In this document: in pieces, positions 5,296 to 10,435 of the stretch
Layout: each line of letters begins with the position of its first letter
How positions within the stretch are numbered: position 1 is the first letter of the stretch
The notes under the pieces: model-generated
Told to the model about the DNA's origin: nothing
What the model saw: the letters and a program-made list of their open reading frames with translations, nothing else
The model's database searches: none
NCBI GenBank assembly: GCA_022566435.1
Contig: JADFIX010000057.1
Location: forward strand, 1 to 10,435
Source of the DNA: Planctomycetota bacterium
GTDB lineage: Bacteria; Planctomycetota; Phycisphaerae; UBA1845
Length of the DNA stretch: 10,435 nt
Reading direction: 5' to 3'
Made by a program: the position numbers and the translations under genes

Positions 5296-6912
5296 ATGGC
5301 ACAACTACGCTACCTCGATGACGCCGGTCAATTGCAAACCAAAACCCTGGACGTCGAGCACTTCGTCGTCGGTCGCGCGCCGGGCTGCCAGATCGTGCTG
5401 GACGACGACACGATTTCGCGAGAGCACATCCGTATCGATATGGAGCCGGACGGTCGATTTCGCGTGCGCGATATGGGTAGTCGCAACCGGTCATTCGTCA
5501 ACGGCGAGTTGACCACCGAAACGCTACTCGTGGCGGGCGACATTCTTCGCGTGGGCGATCGGGTCTTGGAGTTTTTGGACACGACCATCGCGCGCGATGA
5601 ACTGAGCCTCGAAGACCCCCTCACGGGAAATCTCGAACTGCCGGCGGACTGCGATTGGGTCAAATTGAAGAATCCGATTTCTCTTTCGATATCTCAGGCG
5701 GAACGATTGGCCCGGCTATGGAGCGACTTGCCTCTTATGGCACGGGCGGAGGATATTGCCGATTTGGCCTTAGGACAAATGCTATTGGATCTCCAGGCCG
5801 ATCGCGGACTGATCGCGCTTCGCGGCGAGTCCAAGACCGATCTGAGCCCTTTGGCCCATCGAGCACTTCGTCGGCCGACCACCGGGGCGATGACCGCCGT
5901 GAACAAAGCGTTCCTCTTCGCACCGTTCTTGCAAAGCCTGGCTGGACGATACCCTCAAACGGCATCGAAGATCGATGCAAAGGCGTCGTACGCCTCGACG
6001 GCGATCGTCGCGCCGCTGACATTTCGGGGCGACGTCGTCGGAGTTTTGTATATCGATCGCGCCGTTTCGAAGAAGCCCTTTGCGGCGGCCGCCCTGCAAC
6101 AATGCATCGCGGCGGGCGCGCAAATCGGCGCCATGCTGGGTGAGGCGTCGCGTAAGCTTGTACGATCCGCGGCGCGCGAAGGGGTCGCATGGATGACCAC
6201 GCTTCGGCGGGTGCAGTCGGCCCTGGGAACGCCGATCGAATCGAGCGACAGTTTCGCAGTGGCGTCTAAGCGCTTCGCCGGTCGAGTGCGATGCGGGGAC
6301 TTCGCCGATGTCATTCACATCGATGACCAACAATGCTGCGGATTGGTCGTGGATGGGGGGGGACACGGTATTACGGGCATGGTTCAGGCGACAGCCATTC
6401 GGGCGGGACTACGTACATGCGTGTCCGTCTCGGAGGATTCGATTTCGGATCCCGCGCCCGTGTTCAACGAGCTGAATCGAATGCTTTCGACCTCACAGAC
6501 GCGGCAGGTGCTCGCCTGCACGTATATGGGAATCGACACATCGGCCGGCAGGTTGACCTACATTAACGCCGGCGGATCGCCGCCTTTGCTGATGGTGGCG
6601 GCCGGCCGGTTGGTCACGCTCGACCAGCCCTCACTCGTATTGGGAATCGACCCCGACTACGTCTACGAAGCCACCCGCGTCGACCTTCCGGAGGTTTTTC
6701 GGGTTGTCTCTCACACGGACGGCTTGGTGGAAGCCACGAATCGGGCCGGCGAAGCACTGGGCGATCAGCGCCTGCACGAAGCGTTACTCGATCGCGACGC
6801 GTTCGCCGGCGTCGACGAGGTCGTGGCGATGATCGCGGCGTTGTGGTCCAACCACCTGGCCGGCTCACAGCCCGATGACGATGCCCTCGTATTGGTCATC
6901 GGTCACGGATAA
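5296..6912 (+). CDS. FHA-GAF-SpoIIE/PP2C-type serine/threonine phosphatase
   Basis: 538 residues, cytoplasmic, with no membrane segment. Residues 20-95 are an FHA domain that would bind phosphothreonine: VGR at 25-27, TISREH at 39-44, GSRNRSFVNG at 61-70. Residues 135-285 resemble a GAF domain (ADIADLALGQMLLDLQADRG-like helix, then STAIVAPLTFRGDVVGVLYI at 234-253). Residues 310-538 are a SpoIIE/RsbU-type PP2C domain: CGDFADV at 333-339 (usually GGDxxDV), LVVDGGGHG at 350-358, YINAGGSPPLL at 422-432, HTDGLVEATN at 473-482, and DDDALVLV at the end. The likely metal ligands (Asp335, Asp353, Asp475, Asp528) are present, so activity is expected, reversing Ser/Thr phosphorylation of an unknown partner such as an anti-sigma-antagonist protein. 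ATG 5296 is preferred over GTG 5275, which lies upstream of the expected transcript start. The GspE-type ATPase gene follows after 55 bases, so a link to secretion or pilus control is possible but unproven. Confidence 0.9.
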   Translation: MAQLRYLDDAGQLQTKTLDVEHFVVGRAPGCQIVLDDDTISREHIRIDMEPDGRFRVRDMGSRNRSFVNGELTTETLLVAGDILRVGDRVLEFLDTTIARDELSLEDPLTGNLELPADCDWVKLKNPISLSISQAERLARLWSDLPLMARAEDIADLALGQMLLDLQADRGLIALRGESKTDLSPLAHRALRRPTTGAMTAVNKAFLFAPFLQSLAGRYPQTASKIDAKASYASTAIVAPLTFRGDVVGVLYIDRAVSKKPFAAAALQQCIAAGAQIGAMLGEASRKLVRSAAREGVAWMTTLRRVQSALGTPIESSDSFAVASKRFAGRVRCGDFADVIHIDDQQCCGLVVDGGGHGITGMVQATAIRAGLRTCVSVSEDSISDPAPVFNELNRMLSTSQTRQVLACTYMGIDTSAGRLTYINAGGSPPLLMVAAGRLVTLDQPSLVLGIDPDYVYEATRVDLPEVFRVVSHTDGLVEATNRAGEALGDQRLHEALLDRDAFAGVDEVVAMIAALWSNHLAGSQPDDDALVLVIGHG

Positions 6913-6967
6913 TGTCTGGCTTGGTCGGAGTGAATCAGTCTCGACGAAATCTTTACCTGGTGTCAAC

Positions 6968-8644
6968 ATGATTGCAGCCGAATCGGCGGAACAGCGAGTC
7001 ATCTCGAAGCTGCTCAATGACGGTACGCTGACGACCGTCGGTCTGGCGACCATGCGGCGTGAGTCCGAGCTAATGGGCTTGCCGATCGTCGAAGTGCTTC
7101 AGGAGCACGATGTCGTGAGCGAAGCCGAGGTCGCCAACATCTATGCGGACCTGAGCGGGTTTCGGTTTCTCGATCTGACGCGGCGTAAGGCTTCCCGTGC
7201 CTGGGTCCTGACGTTGCCGGAAAACATCGCCCGCAAGAAGAATTGCCTGCTCTTCGGCGAAGTTTCCGGTCAGTTGGTGGTGGCCGTGGCGGACCCGGTC
7301 GACCCGTCGGTCATGGCGGTGATCTCGGCACGTTTCGAGCGCCCGGTGCAATACGTGGTCAGTCCACGTTATCAGATTGTCGAGGTCATCGACGAAATGT
7401 ACGGTAGCGCCCGCGAACAGGGTGCCCGCGTGCGCGCGACCGCCCCGATCTCGACGACCGTGGCCAAGACGTCGGCCACCGGCGTCAATGTCGTAGAGCA
7501 ACTCGACAGTATCCTAGACGAAGCCGTCGACCGACGCGCCAGCGATGTTCACCTCGAATCGGAAACCGATAGGCTTCGCGTACGACTGAGAATCGACGGG
7601 CGGATGATCGAGGTTCGGGCGTACCCGCTGGACGTGGCACCCGCCATGATCTCCCGCGTCAAGGTCTTGGCCACCATGGACATCACCGAGAAGCGAAAGC
7701 CGCAGGACGGGCGCTTCAGCCATCGCAGTTTCGATCAGGACATCGACATTCGCGTGGCCGTCATACCCACGGCACGAGGCGAGCGAGTCACCCTGCGCCT
7801 CTTGTCCTCCGACCGCGGTCGTTTGACGCTGGAAAACCTCGGGATGGGCCTGGAAATGCGTCAGGCGTTCGAGCGATTGATCCGCCGCCCCTATGGAATC
7901 ATCCTCTTGACCGGGCCGACGGGCAGCGGCAAAACGACAACGCTCTACGGCGCGCTGCAGACGATCAACAGCGTCGACAAGCATATCATCACCATCGAAG
8001 ACCCGGTGGAATACCAGATGGCCGGGATCAACCAGGTCGCGGTCGACACCGAGTTCGGGGTGTCCTTCGCGCTTGCCCTGCGGAGCATTTTGCGACACGA
8101 CCCCGACGTCGTCATGGTGGGCGAGATTCGTGACGAAGAAACCGCGCATCTCGCTTTGGAAGCGGCACTCACGGGCCACCTTGTGTTGGCGACGCTGCAC
8201 ACGAACTCGGCCGTGGGGTCCGTCGCACGACTCCTGGACATGGGATGCGAGCCCTATTTGGTGGCCAGCGCCCTGATCGGCGTGATGGCCCAACGGCTAG
8301 TACGTAAAATCTGCCTGAACTGCAAGCGCGGCTACACGCCCAATCGAACCGAGCGTGAAATCATGGGCATTCCGCTGGACCGGACCGGTGCGGAGATTTA
8401 CCGCGGTGCCGGATGTTCACGCTGCTTGCGTACGGGCTATTTCGATCGCGTGGGGGTGTATGAGTTCGTCCCGTTCGATTCCGGGCTCTCCAAGCTGGTG
8501 ATGCACAAATCGACGATCGACCAGATGCACGCCCATGCCGTCGAACACGGTTGCATCACGTTACGCGACGATGCTCTGGGCAAGGTACGCGAGGGTTTGA
8601 CCACACTCGAGGAAGCCCTGCGCGTGACGCGGCGGGAGGCTTGA
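6968..8644 (+). CDS. gspE: GspE/PulE/PilB-type secretion or type IV pilus assembly ATPase
   Basis: 558 residues, a hexameric cytoplasmic ATPase that drives pseudopilus or pilus assembly at the inner membrane. Residues about 10-145 are the N-terminal MshEN/GSPII_E_N region. The N2 domain begins near 172 (LDEAVDRRASDVHLE at 183-197; RLRVRLRIDG at 202-211). The motor domain has Walker A GPTGSGKT at 316-323, the Asp box ITIEDPVEY at 341-349, Walker B LRHDPDVVMVGEIRDEE at 375-391, and the His box TGHLVLATLHTNSA at 402-415. A tetracysteine zinc site is present (Cys449/Cys452 and Cys483/Cys486), typical of assembly ATPases rather than PilT retraction motors. ATG 6968 is preferred to an upstream start overlapping the phosphatase gene; the ribosome site is weak (GGTG). 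No other pilus or type II secretion gene is in the window, so gspE versus pilB is unsettled; the symbol marks the family. All ATPase motifs look intact. Confidence 0.93.
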   Translation: MIAAESAEQRVISKLLNDGTLTTVGLATMRRESELMGLPIVEVLQEHDVVSEAEVANIYADLSGFRFLDLTRRKASRAWVLTLPENIARKKNCLLFGEVSGQLVVAVADPVDPSVMAVISARFERPVQYVVSPRYQIVEVIDEMYGSAREQGARVRATAPISTTVAKTSATGVNVVEQLDSILDEAVDRRASDVHLESETDRLRVRLRIDGRMIEVRAYPLDVAPAMISRVKVLATMDITEKRKPQDGRFSHRSFDQDIDIRVAVIPTARGERVTLRLLSSDRGRLTLENLGMGLEMRQAFERLIRRPYGIILLTGPTGSGKTTTLYGALQTINSVDKHIITIEDPVEYQMAGINQVAVDTEFGVSFALALRSILRHDPDVVMVGEIRDEETAHLALEAALTGHLVLATLHTNSAVGSVARLLDMGCEPYLVASALIGVMAQRLVRKICLNCKRGYTPNRTEREIMGIPLDRTGAEIYRGAGCSRCLRTGYFDRVGVYEFVPFDSGLSKLVMHKSTIDQMHAHAVEHGCITLRDDALGKVREGLTTLEEALRVTRREA

Positions 8645-8709
8645 CGGTCGCTACGGCAGAAGCGCACGCGGTGCAAGATCGTTTTGACGTTGTTGCGATG
8701 TGAATCGTC

Positions 8710-9390
8710 ATGTGCGGACGCTTTACGCTGATATCCCCCGGAGAAGTATTGGCCGAGTTCTTCGAGCTGGTCGATACGCCCACCGTGTTACCGCGCTACA
8801 ACATCGCCCCGACGCAGGCGGTCGGCGTCGTGCGCCACGACTGCGACATCCGCAGGTTCGATCTGATGCACTGGGGGCTCATTCCGTCGTGGGCGAAAGA
8901 CCCCACCATCGGCAACCGAATGATCAACGCCCGGTCCGAAACGGCCGCGACAAAACCGTCCTTCCGATCGGCCGTCAAGTACCGTCGCTGCCTCCTTCCC
9001 ACCGACGGGTTTTATGAATGGAAAGCAATCGCCGGACAGAAACGAAAGCAGCCCTATTACATTCGAATGGCCGACGGTCAGCCGTTTGCTTTTGCGGGAC
9101 TTTGGGAGCACTGGGAAGGCCCGGACGGGGCGGCCGTCGATTCGTGCACAATTCTTACGACCGAACCGAACGAAATGATGGCGGATATCCACAATCGCAT
9201 GCCGGTGATTCTGGACCCCAAAGACTTCGCGCAATGGCTCGATCCCTCGGTACAGGCGGCAGACGTTCTCTGTCCGTTGCTTAGATCGTTTCCACCAGGT
9301 GGCATGAAGGCAATTCCGGTTAACACCACGGTGAATAGACCGTCAAACGATACGGCGGCGTGTATTGAACCGCTCGATGTCGATTCGTGA
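8710..9390 (+). CDS. yedK: SOS response-associated peptidase / abasic-site shield protein (SRAP, YedK/HMCES family)
   Basis: 226 residues, the usual length for bacterial SRAP proteins. The family forms a thiazolidine DNA-protein crosslink with abasic sites in single-stranded DNA through Cys2, after removal of Met1, and so shields them from strand breakage. The N-terminus is MCGRFTL, giving Cys2 and Arg4. Other active-site residues are in place: Asn73 in MINARSE, Glu103 in DGFYEW, and His161 in IHNRMPVIL. RYNIAPTQ (29-36) and HWGLIPSWA (54-62) are further family motifs. The protein should be active and cytoplasmic. Met1 must be followed directly by Cys, so the ATG at 8710 is certain although no Shine-Dalgarno sequence precedes it. 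It stands alone after the ATPase gene (65-base gap), with no LexA-like site or lesion-bypass gene that I could see. Confidence 0.95.
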   Translation: MCGRFTLISPGEVLAEFFELVDTPTVLPRYNIAPTQAVGVVRHDCDIRRFDLMHWGLIPSWAKDPTIGNRMINARSETAATKPSFRSAVKYRRCLLPTDGFYEWKAIAGQKRKQPYYIRMADGQPFAFAGLWEHWEGPDGAAVDSCTILTTEPNEMMADIHNRMPVILDPKDFAQWLDPSVQAADVLCPLLRSFPPGGMKAIPVNTTVNRPSNDTAACIEPLDVDS

Positions 9391-9446
9391 GTGTGTATGG
9401 CTCGCCAATCGCGTGCGGCCGGTTCTCTTGAATACGGTGCCTTTAC

Positions 9447-10435
9447 GTGTCGGAATTTTCCAACGAGACCGGATCTGGCGAGTCAGTCCATGATGCTTCT
9501 GGCAACGCGGACCGATACTGCATCGCCTGCGGCTACAACCTTCGCGGACTCGGCGAGCAGCCTCGGTGTCCCGAGTGCGGTCTTCTGCACATCACGGACC
9601 ATTTTCGGCAGCAGGTGTGGGATCTCGTCGACTCCGGCAAATGGTTTTTTTCGGGCCTGCTTACCCCCTTTCGAAAACGACTTCCCGGTTGGTGGTGGGC
9701 CCTGGATCGCGAGGGCGACGTCAGCCATTCATTCCGGAACGTAGGAAAAAACATACTACTGGCGGCCATCATCATCTTCTCGGCCGCTGCTCTCTGCGAT
9801 GCGTTTGTCGTAGAGCATACGCGGACGTTTTCGTTTTTGGATGGTAACGGAGAAACGGTCGTCAGTCGTTGGTCCCGCAGCGAAATTGGCCTTCTTCGCT
9901 CGAGCTACGTCAACGAAGAAGCTTCAAATATGACTTGGTCTCGTCCGATCCAATCGATTCTGCCGCCACAATCGGTTGTTCGCATCAATTTCGCCCCATC
10001 CGGTGCTTTCGTCGGCCCGGGAACTCAGATGCTGTTGCTCGCCTGCCTGATGTGGCTGTGTCCGAGCTGCATCGGCCTGTGGACCCAAATCCGAAAGGGT
10101 CTGCCGGCCTTCGCAAAGGCACCGCGCACGATTCTCGCCGCTGCGAACCTGGAATCGCATCGGGTCGTCTACAATGCTGTGCTGTCAGCTATTTGGATGT
10201 TGTTCGATTTGATGCTCCGCTGGCGCGCCGGCACGTATGACGATACGTACGAGACTGCATTCCTGGCATCGGTTTCTGGGTTCTATTTGATCGCCGCCAC
10301 GGGTTGGGTCGGTCCGCTTCGGAGCGACTACACGGGGCAACTGGGATGGTCTCGTTGGCATGCCTTGCGGATCATCTTGATGTATGCGATTTTCGCTCCG
10401 CCGATCGTACTTCTTACGATCAACCTGGCGGTTTT
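9447..10435 (+). CDS. Zinc-ribbon multi-pass membrane protein of unknown function (3' end beyond the window)
   Basis: 329 codons are in the window and the frame is still open at the right edge. After a polar N-terminus comes a short zinc ribbon: Cys25-x2-Cys28 in CIACGYNLRGL, then Cys41-x2-Cys44 in RCPECG. An amphipathic stretch rich in Trp follows (59-86, WDLVDSGKWF and GWWWALD), then hydrophobic segments near 103-122, 192-212, 241-258, 270-290 and 307-328. It is thus probably an inner-membrane protein with the ribbon in the cytoplasm. The Cys-x2-CGYxLRGL/CPECG ribbon before membrane helices is a pattern I associate with planctomycete proteins of unknown function. The GTG at 9447 is the first start after an in-frame stop (TGA at 9429-9431); no strong ribosome site was seen. 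No ATG occurs in frame before the ribbon. It begins 56 bases after the SRAP gene on the same strand. Confidence 0.82.
   Translation, partial: MSEFSNETGSGESVHDASGNADRYCIACGYNLRGLGEQPRCPECGLLHITDHFRQQVWDLVDSGKWFFSGLLTPFRKRLPGWWWALDREGDVSHSFRNVGKNILLAAIIIFSAAALCDAFVVEHTRTFSFLDGNGETVVSRWSRSEIGLLRSSYVNEEASNMTWSRPIQSILPPQSVVRINFAPSGAFVGPGTQMLLLACLMWLCPSCIGLWTQIRKGLPAFAKAPRTILAAANLESHRVVYNAVLSAIWMLFDLMLRWRAGTYDDTYETAFLASVSGFYLIAATGWVGPLRSDYTGQLGWSRWHALRIILMYAIFAPPIVLLTINLAV

Noticed and set aside
7514..8293. 259-codon minus-strand ORF inside the ATPase gene
   Set aside because: It is antisense to intact Walker and zinc motifs of a certain gene, with a His/Asp/Gly-rich composition typical of shadow frames.
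9391..9744. 117-codon plus-strand ORF right after the SRAP gene
   Set aside because: It overlaps the zinc-ribbon gene in another frame. The zinc-ribbon frame has paired Cys motifs and membrane helices and stays open to the edge, whereas this one has only low-complexity sequence.

Overview
The window looks like chromosomal DNA of a planctomycete (Planctomycetota, perhaps Phycisphaerae-like). This is inferred from the IF-2 N-terminal region with its Arg-rich EWRDRDLQERRERLAG segment, a short Cys-x2-CGYNLRGL / CPEC zinc-ribbon membrane protein, an FHA-GAF-SpoIIE phosphatase, a hydrolase with a planctomycete-style C-terminal domain, and moderately high GC. No mobile element, CRISPR array, tRNA or rRNA was seen.

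Left part (1-2595, minus strand): the translation/transcription pair nusA-infB, with infB running off the left edge. No rimP precedes nusA.

Middle (2596-3303): a 708-base stretch with no convincing protein gene, but rich in signals. The minus strand carries a perfect-consensus promoter (TTGACA, 16 bases, TATAAT), then about 330 bases with several hairpins, ending in a textbook intrinsic terminator (7-bp stem plus a T tract) 118 bases before nusA. This is either an independent small RNA gene or a long attenuated leader of nusA-infB. A perfect 16-bp palindrome lies just upstream of the promoter, and its core half-site recurs inside the leader. This is the most interesting part of the window.

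Right part (3304-10435, all plus strand): a small predicted lipoprotein followed 22 bases later by an exported alpha/beta-hydrolase-like protein whose nucleophile elbow has Gly in place of Ser; an FHA-GAF-PP2C (SpoIIE-type) signalling protein that seems to be read from a near-leaderless promoter; a GspE/PulE/PilB-type secretion or pilus ATPase; a YedK/HMCES-type SRAP protein that protects abasic sites; and the start of a zinc-ribbon multi-pass membrane protein running off the right edge. The phosphatase and ATPase genes are 55 bases apart and may be co-transcribed. The others look like separate housekeeping or lineage-specific genes.
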